Source: an uncultured Eubacterium sp. (GTDB taxonomy: Bacteria > Bacillota > Clostridia > Lachnospirales > Lachnospiraceae). Taken from it: 12,995 nt of DNA. The DNA is taken from assembly GCA_900547255.1 (NCBI GenBank), contig URGC01000071.1, positions 1 through 12,995 of the forward strand. Reading direction: 5' to 3'. Positions 1-6,901 of this stretch are shown here, in pieces. Each line of letters starts with the position of its first letter. The first letter of the stretch is position 1. A program made the position numbers and the translations under genes. The notes below the pieces were generated by a model that was not told where the DNA came from, ran no database searches, and was given only the letters and a program-made list of their open reading frames with translations.

Positions 1-1
1 C

Positions 2-514
2 CGAGGTGTTGGACTTGATGTTGTTAAGTCTAAGATTGAAGCTCTTGGTGGTGATGTTGAAGTTAAGTCAGTATACGGAGAGGGAAGTACATTCATAATC
101 AGACTTCCACTTACACTTGCTATTATACAGGCTCTTATGGTTAAGCTTGGAGATGAGAAGTTTGCTATATCTCTTGGCTCAATCCAGACAATCGAGGATA
201 TTCCAGTAAGTGAGATTAAGTATGTACATGCTAAGGAAGTTATCCATTTAAGAGGAAGCGTAATACCTCTTATCAGATTAAGAGAGCTTCTTGATGTTCC
301 AGGAGAGATGGAACAGCAGGATACTATTACAGTTGTTATTGTAAGCAAGGGTGATAAGCTTGCAGGTCTTGTCGTAGACAGCCTTATCGGACAGATGGAA
401 ATCGTTATTAAGTCATTAGGCAAGTATATTAATATCAACAAGATGATTAGTGGTGCAACAATCCTTGGTGATGGTTCAGTAGCGTTAATCATTGATGCTA
501 ACACACTTGTTTAA
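2..514 (+). CDS. cheA: Chemotaxis histidine kinase CheA, C-terminal part
   Basis: The reading frame is open from base 2, so the gene begins before the window; 170 C-terminal residues are present. The first residues (RGVGLDVV) are the end of a G2-type ATP-binding box, and GEGSTF followed by RLPLTLAI is the usual end of the HATPase domain of CheA. From about residue 37 to the end is the P5 CheW-like regulatory domain, with the IHLRGSVIPLIRL strand-turn that docks CheW and receptors. CheA autophosphorylates on His in response to receptor state and passes phosphate to CheY; the His-containing P1 domain lies outside the window. It is followed 37 bases later by cheW, as in the fla/che operons of Firmicutes. 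Identity is clear; nothing can be said about the missing N-terminal domains. Confidence 0.96.
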   Translation, partial: RGVGLDVVKSKIEALGGDVEVKSVYGEGSTFIIRLPLTLAIIQALMVKLGDEKFAISLGSIQTIEDIPVSEIKYVHAKEVIHLRGSVIPLIRLRELLDVPGEMEQQDTITVVIVSKGDKLAGLVVDSLIGQMEIVIKSLGKYININKMISGATILGDGSVALIIDANTLV

Positions 515-551
515 TTATATTGATAGATTGAAAGGAATAGGGTGACTATCT

Positions 552-1019
552 ATGGAAGAAGTTAAAGCAATTAGTAATAGTGATAATAGTGTAGATACAG
601 TACAGTATATAGTTGTTAATATTGGTAATGAGCAGTATGGTATCAATATCCAGTATATTGATAATATTGTACGTAATCAGAGAATTACAAGAGTGCCTAA
701 GGCACAGACATATTTTAAGGGTGTTATCAACCTTCGTGGTGAGATAATACCAGTTATGAGTGTAAGATTAAAGCTTGGACTTGAAGATGATGAATTCACA
801 GACAAGACAAGAATCATAATTGTTAAAGTTGATTCAGCTAGTGTAGGTGTTATCGTTGACCAGGTTAAGGAAGTTGTTACACTTGGAACAGATGACATAG
901 AAAAGGTTACAAGAACAGCCAATGATGATGCATCAGCAGGATATATCAACGCAATCGGCAAGAGCAATGATGAGTTGATTTCACTTCTTGATATTGTATC
1001 ACTTATAGAAGAGGCTTGA
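552..1019 (+). CDS. cheW: Chemotaxis coupling protein CheW
   Basis: A single CheW domain protein of 155 residues, the normal length, with a slightly extended polar N-terminus (about residues 1-17). The adaptor links chemoreceptors to the P5 domain of CheA in the signalling array. Visible marks are the first beta strands (YIVVNIGNEQYGI, about 19-31), the typical VPKAQTYFKGVINLRG turn (48-63) with the conserved Arg62, IIPV, and the later GVIVDQVKEVV strand/helix. The ATG at 552 is preceded by AGGGTGA six bases upstream, which fits a Shine-Dalgarno site. It lies between cheA and cheC and is presumably co-transcribed with them. Function is secure by family and by context. Confidence 0.97.
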   Translation: MEEVKAISNSDNSVDTVQYIVVNIGNEQYGINIQYIDNIVRNQRITRVPKAQTYFKGVINLRGEIIPVMSVRLKLGLEDDEFTDKTRIIIVKVDSASVGVIVDQVKEVVTLGTDDIEKVTRTANDDASAGYINAIGKSNDELISLLDIVSLIEEA

Positions 1020-1037
1020 TGTAACAGGAGGATTTAA

Positions 1038-1670
1038 ATGTCTAAGATTGATCTTAATCAACTTAATGATATGCAGTTTGATGTGCTTAAAGAGATAGGT
1101 AATATAGGTGCAGGCAACGCTACAACAGCTTTGTCTACAATGCTTAATATTAAAGTGGACATGTCTGTACCTAATGTTGCACTTCTCCCATTCAGCGAGA
1201 TTTCTTCAGTTGTCGGCTCAGAGGAGGATACAGTTGTTGGTATCCTCATTGAGCTTGAGGGAGAGGTTAACGGAATGATGATGTTCATATTTGATATGAA
1301 ATCAGCACATCATCTTGTTAATACACTTATGATGAGAGACATACATGAAAATGAGGATTCGTTTGATGTGTCAAGCTTTTCTGAGATGGACATGTCTGCT
1401 CTTAACGAAATTGGTAATATTGTTTCAGGTTCATATCTTAATGCACTTGCAGGACTTACGGGCTTAAAGATGATATGTTCTACTCCTAGTCTTACAGTTG
1501 ATATGGTTGGAGCATTGCTTAGTGTTCCTGCGGCAGAATTTGGTAAGTATGGCGATAAGATGCTTATGATTCAGTCACAGTTTGGCGAGGATGAGTTTGT
1601 AACAGGATATTTCCTGTTAATCCCTGAGCTGGAATCTTATGACAAGATTCTTACAACTCTTGGAATGTAG
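1038..1670 (+). CDS. cheC: CheY-P phosphatase CheC
   Basis: A 210-residue CheC-family protein that dephosphorylates CheY-P and, in B. subtilis, binds CheD. Two copies of the phosphatase signature D/S-x3-E-x2-N-x22-P can be counted: D15, E19, N22, P45, and S120, E124, N127, P150. The pseudo-symmetric two-site form is that of CheC, rather than CheX, which is one-sited in effect, or FliY, which carries an extra SpoA/FliN domain that is absent here. Both sites look intact. An AGGAGG site lies just before the ATG at 1038, and the gene starts 18 bases after cheW ends. The next gene is its partner cheD, so a CheC-CheD feedback adaptation system of the Bacillus/Thermotoga type is expected. Confidence 0.97.
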   Translation: MSKIDLNQLNDMQFDVLKEIGNIGAGNATTALSTMLNIKVDMSVPNVALLPFSEISSVVGSEEDTVVGILIELEGEVNGMMMFIFDMKSAHHLVNTLMMRDIHENEDSFDVSSFSEMDMSALNEIGNIVSGSYLNALAGLTGLKMICSTPSLTVDMVGALLSVPAAEFGKYGDKMLMIQSQFGEDEFVTGYFLLIPELESYDKILTTLGM

Positions 1671-1700
1671 TTATTATTAAAGGTGGTTTGTAACTAGAAG

Positions 1701-2186
1701 ATGGGGAACATGATTAAAGTTGGAATGGCTGATTTAAAAGTATGTAAATGTCCTGATGCATTGACTACTCTTGGACTTGGTTCGTGTGTGGGTGTAGCGT
1801 TATATGATCCAGTAACCAAGATAAGTGGACTGTTACATTGTATGCTGCCAGATAGTACAGCAATAAGAAATAATTCCAATATCGCCAAATTCGCAGATAC
1901 TGGAATTGATGAACTGATAAAGCAGATGGTTGCATTAGGAGCTAACAGAGGTCGTTTAGTAGCCAAGATTGCAGGCGGAGCACAGATGTTTGCAATGCAG
2001 ACTACTAACGATTCTTTGCGTGTAGGTGAGCGTAATTCAGAGGCAGCAAAGAAGAAATTGAGAGAATATCATATCAGAATTCTTGCAGAAGACTGTGGAC
2101 TTAATTATGGAAGAACAGTTGAATTCTATTCAGAAACTGGTGACTATGTAATTAAGGCAGTTGGAAAGCCTCCTAAAACAATATAA
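1701..2186 (+). CDS. cheD: Chemoreceptor glutamine deamidase CheD
   Basis: A CheD of 161 residues. CheD deamidates specific Gln residues of chemoreceptors and is held by CheC. The catalytic set known from Thermotoga maritima (Thr21, Cys27, His44) is matched with constant offset as T23, C29 and H46 in LGLGSCVGVALYD and GLLHCMLP; the later KIAGGAQMF motif is also typical. The start is ambiguous: ATG 1701 has AAAGGTGG about 14 bases upstream, whereas the in-frame ATG at 1710 would give the usual family N-terminus MIKVGMADLKV but has a poorer ribosome binding site. It follows cheC by 30 bases. Two extra cysteines near the N-terminus (C15, C17) are unremarkable without more evidence. Identity is secure. 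Confidence 0.96.
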   Translation: MGNMIKVGMADLKVCKCPDALTTLGLGSCVGVALYDPVTKISGLLHCMLPDSTAIRNNSNIAKFADTGIDELIKQMVALGANRGRLVAKIAGGAQMFAMQTTNDSLRVGERNSEAAKKKLREYHIRILAEDCGLNYGRTVEFYSETGDYVIKAVGKPPKTI

Positions 2187-2243
2187 TATTTATATTGTAA
2201 TGCAGTTCACACTACGGGTATTCTATAAGAAAGCAGTGTATGA

Positions 2244-2528
2244 ATGAAAAAATTTAGAAGTATTCCAGCAATAATAACATTGCTGGCAGGGTTTGTTACA
2301 TGTGTTTTAATGCTTATCAATAAGATAACAATAGTTACTTATTTGTGGACATTAGCTCTTGTTATGATAGGGTTCTATATTGTCGGTCTTGTGTTAAGAG
2401 TTATACTTAACAAGGTGTTTGAAGATAAGGAAGACGATAAGGATGCCGAAGAAGCAGTTAATGAAGAAGACGTTAATAAAGAGGACGAAAATACTCAGGA
2501 AGAAGTGAATGAAACGCAGGATGCGTGA
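2244..2528 (+). CDS. Small two-helix membrane protein with acidic tail, unknown function
   Basis: I do not recognise this 94-residue protein. It begins with a basic MKKFR, then shows two hydrophobic segments (about residues 8-25 and 31-55) separated by a short polar turn with Lys27, giving a predicted hairpin in the membrane. Residues 60-94 are almost all Asp, Glu, Asn, Lys and Gln, a strongly acidic and probably disordered tail that by the positive-inside rule should face the cytoplasm. The ribosome binding site is weak (AAGAAAG at about 2227-2233), and an overlapping ATG at 2240 in another frame runs into a stop at once. It sits between cheD and sigD with 57 and 28 bases of spacing, so it is probably co-transcribed with the motility operon. 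A link to motility is inference from position only. Confidence 0.75.
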   Translation: MKKFRSIPAIITLLAGFVTCVLMLINKITIVTYLWTLALVMIGFYIVGLVLRVILNKVFEDKEDDKDAEEAVNEEDVNKEDENTQEEVNETQDA

Positions 2529-2556
2529 TAACAACTATTAAACGGGGGCTTAAGAT

Positions 2557-3321
2557 ATGGATGAATCATGCAGAGACAAATTGTGGCAGAATTATATAAA
2601 AACTCATGATGCACAATACAGAGACCAGTTGATTGTTGAATACGCCCAACTGGTTAAGATTGTTGCGGGCAGGTTAAGTATGTATCTTGGCTACAATGTT
2701 GAGTATGATGATCTCGTGGGGTATGGTATATTTGGTCTTATAGATGCGATTGATAAGTTTGATTATGGCAAGAATGTTAAATTTGAGACATATGCGAGCT
2801 TGCGAATAAGGGGTGCAATATTAGACCAGATAAGAAAGATGGATTGGATTCCAAGATCATTGCGTCAGAAGCAGAGAAGAATAGATCAGGCTATGTCCAA
2901 GATAGAGACAGAGACTGGTAAGCCTGCAACTGATGAACAGATAGTACAGGAACTGGGGATAACTCTGGATGAGTTGAATAACTGGCAGGGACAGGCTAAG
3001 ATGTCGAATTTGGTTTCACTTGATGAGTTTACAGAAGAGGGAACAGAGACGACTAAGATGGAAGCTGTTGGCAATGCCAGATTTGAAAAGCCTGAGGATG
3101 CTGTCGAAAGAGAAGAATTGAAGAAGATGATAGTAGAGGCATTGGACACCCTTACAGAGAAAGAAAGGGAAGTAGTTGTCTTATACTATTATGAAGATAT
3201 GACACTTAAAGAGATAAGTTTAGTATTAGAGGTGTCAGAATCACGAGTTTCTCAGCTTCATACGAAAGCGCTTAATAAGATGAAGCTAAAGCTTGGTGAT
3301 TATATGGGTGTGCTTGGTTAG
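2557..3321 (+). CDS. sigD: Flagellar/motility sigma factor SigD (FliA/WhiG family)
   Basis: A 254-residue sigma factor of the FliA/SigD/WhiG group, which directs RNA polymerase to late flagellar, chemotaxis and autolysin promoters. Region 2.2 (DDLVGYGIFGLIDAIDKFD, 51-69) and regions 2.3-2.4 (FETYASLRIRGAILDQIRK, 76-94) bind core polymerase and the -10 element; region 3 follows DWIPRSLRQKQR (96-107); region 4 (about 197-246) ends in the helix-turn-helix TLKEISLVLEVSESRVSQLH that reads the -35 element. Region 1.1 is absent, as expected for this class. The ATG follows a G-rich stretch (GGGGG at about 2544-2548). Its place at the end of the fla/che operon matches B. subtilis, where distance from the operon promoter influences SigD level. 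No gene for the anti-sigma factor FlgM is in the window. Confidence 0.97.
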   Translation: MDESCRDKLWQNYIKTHDAQYRDQLIVEYAQLVKIVAGRLSMYLGYNVEYDDLVGYGIFGLIDAIDKFDYGKNVKFETYASLRIRGAILDQIRKMDWIPRSLRQKQRRIDQAMSKIETETGKPATDEQIVQELGITLDELNNWQGQAKMSNLVSLDEFTEEGTETTKMEAVGNARFEKPEDAVEREELKKMIVEALDTLTEKEREVVVLYYYEDMTLKEISLVLEVSESRVSQLHTKALNKMKLKLGDYMGVLG

Positions 3322-3348
3322 TATTGCATTATAGAAATGAGGATTGGC

Positions 3349-4956
3349 ATGAGAAGGTGTAAAAGAGGGTATTTTCAGTTTGAAATCAAGGATGATGGAT
3401 TATATGTCAATGTATATCCACCAATTGATGGTAATAAGCCGGCAGAAGTTGCAGAGGCTGTATATTATGTTGATACAAAGCACATATCAGAATGTGATAT
3501 GGCAGCATTGAATGAAGCATTTAAGAAGGGTGCTGCGGACAATGTATGTGTCAAGGTTTCTTCACAGAAACCAAATTCAGTTAGTGAATATGGTGATTAC
3601 AGAATAAGCCGTGACTGTATGTCAGTTGAGGCTGTATTTTATCCGGGATTTGTTGGAACAACTCAGTTATCAGAGAATGAGATTAAGAGTGACCTTGCAA
3701 ATCTTGGCATAACGACAGGAATAGACGAGTCTGTAATTAAGAGTTTTGTAGAGAATAATAATTATTTCGAAAGAAATATTATAGCTACAGGTATTGCACC
3801 AAGAGAAGGAAAAGATGGTGTGATAACATATAATTTTAATGTTGATTTAAAGCCAACACCTAAGATGAATGATGACGGAACAGTAGATTTCCATACTCTT
3901 GAGAATGTCAATCATGTTGTCAAGGGAGATGTTGTTGCGACTCTTACACCAGAGGATAAAGGTACTCCGGGTACAGATGTCCTTGGAAGAGCGATTCTTC
4001 CTAGAAAAGTTAAAAGAGTACTTTTCAGACATGGCAAGAACCTTACAATATCAGAGGATGGATGCAGTCTTATCACTAATGTAAGTGGACATGTCCAGTT
4101 AGAGGGCGATAAGATATTCGTATCAAATGTTCTTGAACTTGTAGATGTGGATGCTTCAACAGGAGACATTAACTATGATGGAAGCGTTATGGTTAAGGGT
4201 AATGTCCTGGCAGGATTCTCTGTAAAGGCATCTGAAGATATAACAGTGAGTGGTATTGTTGAGGGAGCCACACTCATAGCAGGCGGCAATATAACACTTA
4301 ACAGAGGTGTTCAGGGGATGAACAAGGCTGTCATCAAAGCAGGTGGCAATCTAGTATCGAAGTTCCTTGAGAGTGCCCAGCTTGTTGAGGTTGGGGGTAA
4401 TCTTGAGACAGATTCCATATTACACAGTAAAGTTAATGCAAAGGGAAGCATAACAGCAACTGGAAAGAATGGTCTTATTGTAGGTGGTGAGGTTAAGTCA
4501 GTAGTACTTGTCCAGGCTAAGAATTTTGGCAATGAGATGGGAACTAATACAGTTGTCGGTGTAGGTGTTGACCCTGCGGCTAAGAAAAGAGTAGATGAGA
4601 TTAAGGCTGATTTATTAAAGCTTGGCTCTAATAAGATACAGTTAAACCAGATAATGGAGGCTTTAAGAAAGAAGCAGGAGATTGAGGGAACACTTGCTCC
4701 TGATAAGCGTGAGCTTCAGCAGAAGACTATGAGAAATCTTATCATGCTTGAAAAAGAACTTAAAGAAGAAAAAGCTGAGTTAGAGGAATTGAGAGGACAG
4801 CTTGAAGAAGATGTGAATGCAAGGGTTAAGGTTAACGGCAATATTTATGTCGGCGTTAAACTTGTATTCGGAGAACAGAGCTATTTTATCAAAGAAAAAT
4901 ATACATTTTGCCAGTTTATGAAGGACCGTGCTGAGATAAAGTGCCTTACTATGTAG
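3349..4956 (+). CDS. fapA: FapA / DUF342 family protein (flagellar assembly protein A)
   Basis: A large soluble protein (535 residues from this start) of the DUF342/FapA family. The N-terminal half is beta-rich and contains the GTPGTDVLGR turn typical of the family. About residues 255-400 are a run of short glycine-containing repeats (GNVLAGFSVKA, GNITLNRGVQGM, GGNLVSKFLESAQLVEVGGN) that predict a right-handed beta-helix. About 412-490 is a charged helical coiled coil, followed by a short beta-rich end. In Vibrio, FapA affects flagellar assembly through FlhF localisation; the role in Clostridia is not established. I chose ATG 3349 over the in-frame ATG at 3337 because AATGAGG (3336-3342) lies six bases before 3349, while 3337 has no ribosome binding site. 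It starts 27 bases after sigD. Confidence 0.88.
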   Translation: MRRCKRGYFQFEIKDDGLYVNVYPPIDGNKPAEVAEAVYYVDTKHISECDMAALNEAFKKGAADNVCVKVSSQKPNSVSEYGDYRISRDCMSVEAVFYPGFVGTTQLSENEIKSDLANLGITTGIDESVIKSFVENNNYFERNIIATGIAPREGKDGVITYNFNVDLKPTPKMNDDGTVDFHTLENVNHVVKGDVVATLTPEDKGTPGTDVLGRAILPRKVKRVLFRHGKNLTISEDGCSLITNVSGHVQLEGDKIFVSNVLELVDVDASTGDINYDGSVMVKGNVLAGFSVKASEDITVSGIVEGATLIAGGNITLNRGVQGMNKAVIKAGGNLVSKFLESAQLVEVGGNLETDSILHSKVNAKGSITATGKNGLIVGGEVKSVVLVQAKNFGNEMGTNTVVGVGVDPAAKKRVDEIKADLLKLGSNKIQLNQIMEALRKKQEIEGTLAPDKRELQQKTMRNLIMLEKELKEEKAELEELRGQLEEDVNARVKVNGNIYVGVKLVFGEQSYFIKEKYTFCQFMKDRAEIKCLTM

Positions 4957-4991
4957 AATAAATGCATGTTGATATGCACTGGAGGTTTATT

Positions 4992-5309
4992 ATGAGTGTA
5001 AGACCCGTGGATATGTTAATGCTGCAACAGATTAATGAAGTTTCCCACATAAAGCAGAGCGAGAATGCAAGACCTATGCAGGAACAGGCGACAATCGTTA
5101 ATCATGAACAGAAAGAAGTAGAGACTAAAGCGGAGCAGGTCAATCATAAAGATGATGTTGATAACCAGTCTCAGAAATATGATGCAAGAGATAAGAGCAA
5201 TAATGAATATCATGGCAATGATAATGGTGACAAGCATAGAAAAGACAGAAATGATGGAACTGTAAGGCTTAAATCATTAGATAATGGAGGCTTTGATATT
5301 AAAATATAA
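4992..5309 (+). CDS. Small charged protein starting MSVRPVDM, unknown function
   Basis: A 105-residue hydrophilic protein that I cannot assign to a named family. ATG 4992 is chosen because GGAGG (4981-4985) lies six bases before it; an in-frame ATG at 4962 has no such site. The first residues (MSVRPVDMLMLQQINEVSHI) look like an amphipathic, possibly conserved helix. The middle (about 25-90) is dominated by Gln, Glu, Lys, Asp, Asn and His and is probably disordered. The end (VRLKSLDNGGFDIKI) is more hydrophobic and resembles a short beta hairpin. There is no signal peptide or membrane segment. It is 35 bases after fapA and 20 before the next gene, so it belongs to the same operon. A role in flagellar assembly is inferred from position alone. 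Confidence 0.78.
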   Translation: MSVRPVDMLMLQQINEVSHIKQSENARPMQEQATIVNHEQKEVETKAEQVNHKDDVDNQSQKYDARDKSNNEYHGNDNGDKHRKDRNDGTVRLKSLDNGGFDIKI

Positions 5310-5329
5310 TTTCGGAAAGAGGAATTGCA

Positions 5330-6283
5330 ATGACTATTGTTGAGATTATTTTGCTTGCTGGTGGCGTTGGTGTATTTATTGCCAGTTATTTTGTTGGAAA
5401 TAAAAAAGAAGAAAAAGATAAGGAAGAGGTTGTTGTACATAACACTGAATTATCTGAAGAAGATAAGGCAAAGATTCAGGAGCAGGTTGATGGCATAATT
5501 AGTGAGAAGATGGAAGATGTGTCTGAGCGTACAGAAGCAAAGATGGACAAGATATCTAACACTAAGATGCTTGAACTTAATGATTATGCTGAGACTATTA
5601 TGAATGAGATCAATCGTAACCATAACGAGACAGTATTTTTATATGACATGCTTAATGAGAAGGCTAAAGAAGTTAAGAATACTGTCAAGGATGTTAACAT
5701 TGCCAAGAAGGAAGTTAACAGAATTGCTGCACAGCAGGTTAACGAGAGCACTCCAAAGCCAGCAGAGAATAATAGTGATGATAATACTGTAAAACAGCAG
5801 GAAAAAGTTAAGACACCTGTTAAGAATAATGCAGGTCTTAATAATCAGATAGACAGCAGTCTGTATAGTAATATTAACAAAACTACAGACGGCGGCAATG
5901 ATTATGGATATAAGGCACCAGAGGCAAGCAAGGATTTAGCCAAGGAACGCCTTATGGAGATTGTAAAGTCTGCATCTAAGACAGCAGCCAAGTCTACATC
6001 TAAAACAACTACAGCTAAAGCTGCAACTAAAACGGCATCAAAACCAAGAAAGTCTACAGCCAAGAAACCAGCTAACCAGGCAGGTGAGCTGGTAAAGATG
6101 GCATCGGTTCCTAAAGCAGAAGATATTGTTGCAGGATTTGATGAGAATATGACTAATAATGAGAGAATAGTCGAGTTAAGCAGACATGGCATAGGTAATA
6201 AAGAGATTGCCAAGGTACTTAATATAGCACTTGGTGAAGTCAAGCTGATTGTAGATTTACACAACAGTAATAGTTCTGATTGA
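5330..6283 (+). CDS. Membrane-anchored coiled-coil protein in SwrB position (DUF6115-like)
   Basis: A 317-residue protein with one N-terminal membrane helix (about 3-22), a charged region, a long helical and probably coiled-coil segment (about 40-136), a polar linker (137-205), a Lys/Ala/Ser/Thr-rich tract (213-248) and a compact C-terminal domain (about 274-311). The last contains NNERIVELSRHGIGNKEIAK and then LNIALGEVKLIVDL, a pattern like a helix-turn-helix. The architecture (single N-terminal anchor, coiled coil, C-terminal HTH-like end) and the location between sigD and rpsB match B. subtilis SwrB, which promotes flagellar export apparatus function; I believe the C-terminus belongs to the family called DUF6115. 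Orthology is inference. It is about twice the size of SwrB because of the linker and basic tract. GGAAAGAGGAA precedes the ATG. Confidence 0.85.
   Translation: MTIVEIILLAGGVGVFIASYFVGNKKEEKDKEEVVVHNTELSEEDKAKIQEQVDGIISEKMEDVSERTEAKMDKISNTKMLELNDYAETIMNEINRNHNETVFLYDMLNEKAKEVKNTVKDVNIAKKEVNRIAAQQVNESTPKPAENNSDDNTVKQQEKVKTPVKNNAGLNNQIDSSLYSNINKTTDGGNDYGYKAPEASKDLAKERLMEIVKSASKTAAKSTSKTTTAKAATKTASKPRKSTAKKPANQAGELVKMASVPKAEDIVAGFDENMTNNERIVELSRHGIGNKEIAKVLNIALGEVKLIVDLHNSNSSD
5966..6073 (+). other. Histone H1-like basic tract within the SwrB-position protein
   Basis: Residues 213-248 of the protein encoded at 5330-6283 consist of Lys (10) and Arg (1) spaced among Ala, Ser, Thr and Pro, for example KSTSKTTTAK and KPRKSTAKKPA. 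The composition and spacing resemble eukaryotic H1 tails and bacterial AlgP/HctB-like proteins. The DNA shows many aca/act/gca/aaa codons but no perfect tandem repeat. It is a protein-level feature and may be a flexible, polyanion-binding linker. Confidence 0.7.
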
Positions 6284-6296
6284 TTGGAGTATTGGT

Positions 6297-6842
6297 ATGA
6301 ATTTAAAATATTATTTAAGAGGTCTGGGAATCGGACTTATAGTTACAACAATAATTCTTACTATATCTAATAATGTTGGAAGTGCTTCTAATAAGAATTC
6401 AGGTGTCGGTTCACAGGTTCCACAGGAACCAACGAGCGGTTCAGTTATAGCATTTGACAGACAGACAACAACTGAGAGTACTACAGAGCCTTCAACAGAA
6501 GCTGTTACACAGCCAGCAGAACAAGAGACTACAACTGCAGCACAGCAGGTGACAAGTGAAGCTGCTGCACAGCAGACAACACAGGAAGTTACAAGAGCCA
6601 CAACACAGGCTGTGGCTACATCTGCATCAGATGGTAACGAGGTCAGGGTTGTTATAAAGGATGTGTACTATGGAACACAGGCAGCAGATATCCTGTATGA
6701 TGCCGGATTGATAACAGATAAGAACGAGTTTGTACAGTATCTTATATCTACAGGATATGGTACTAAGATTCAGGAGGGAGTATATTCTATTCCTAAGGGC
6801 TCAAGTTATGAGGCTATCTGTCAGGCAATTTCAAGAAAATAG
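6297..6842 (+). CDS. Membrane-anchored protein with MltG/YceG-like N-terminal module only
   Basis: A 181-residue protein with a short cytoplasmic start, one membrane helix (about 8-25), a low-complexity outer linker rich in Thr, Gln, Glu and Ala (about 56-110) and a compact C-terminal module (about 114-180). That module follows the pattern of the LysM-like subdomain of endolytic transglycosylase MltG (YceG): DILYDAGLITDKNEFVQYL followed by IQEGVYSIPKGSSYEAI. Full MltG is about 330-380 residues and carries a later lytic domain with a catalytic Glu; here the protein stops before it, at a clean stop codon, so it is probably a non-enzymatic cell-wall-facing protein. GGAG (6286-6289) lies seven bases before the ATG, and the gene starts 13 bases after its upstream neighbour. 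The match is by motif pattern, not by alignment. Confidence 0.78.
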   Translation: MNLKYYLRGLGIGLIVTTIILTISNNVGSASNKNSGVGSQVPQEPTSGSVIAFDRQTTTESTTEPSTEAVTQPAEQETTTAAQQVTSEAAAQQTTQEVTRATTQAVATSASDGNEVRVVIKDVYYGTQAADILYDAGLITDKNEFVQYLISTGYGTKIQEGVYSIPKGSSYEAICQAISRK

Positions 6843-6867
6843 TCAGAAAAATAATTAAAAATTTTTC

Positions 6868-6896
6868 TTGATTTATATTATGCATACTGATATAAT
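6868..6896 (+). promoter_or_regulatory. Promoter of rpsB-tsf
   Basis: TTGATT (6868-6873) and TATAAT (6891-6896) are separated by exactly 17 bases, a near-consensus vegetative sigma factor site. Transcription should start around 6902-6904, about 105 bases before rpsB. There is no terminator between the upstream motility genes and this promoter, so read-through from the fla/che operon would add to it. Confidence 0.8.
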
Positions 6897-6901
6897 GGTC
6901 A

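Noticed and set aside
4963..4978. TGCAT/ATGCA inverted repeat just before the small gene at 4992
   Set aside because: Only five pairs in AT-rich sequence; no evidence of regulation.
5902..6264. 120-codon minus-strand open frame opposite the Lys/Ala-rich tract
   Set aside because: A shadow of the aag/gca/aca-rich coding strand; hydrophobic low-complexity product without start signals.
6846..6867. Inverted repeat GAAAAA/TTTTTC after the MltG-like gene as a terminator
   Set aside because: Six A-T-dominated pairs with a 10-base loop and no GC core or T-run; too weak to terminate.
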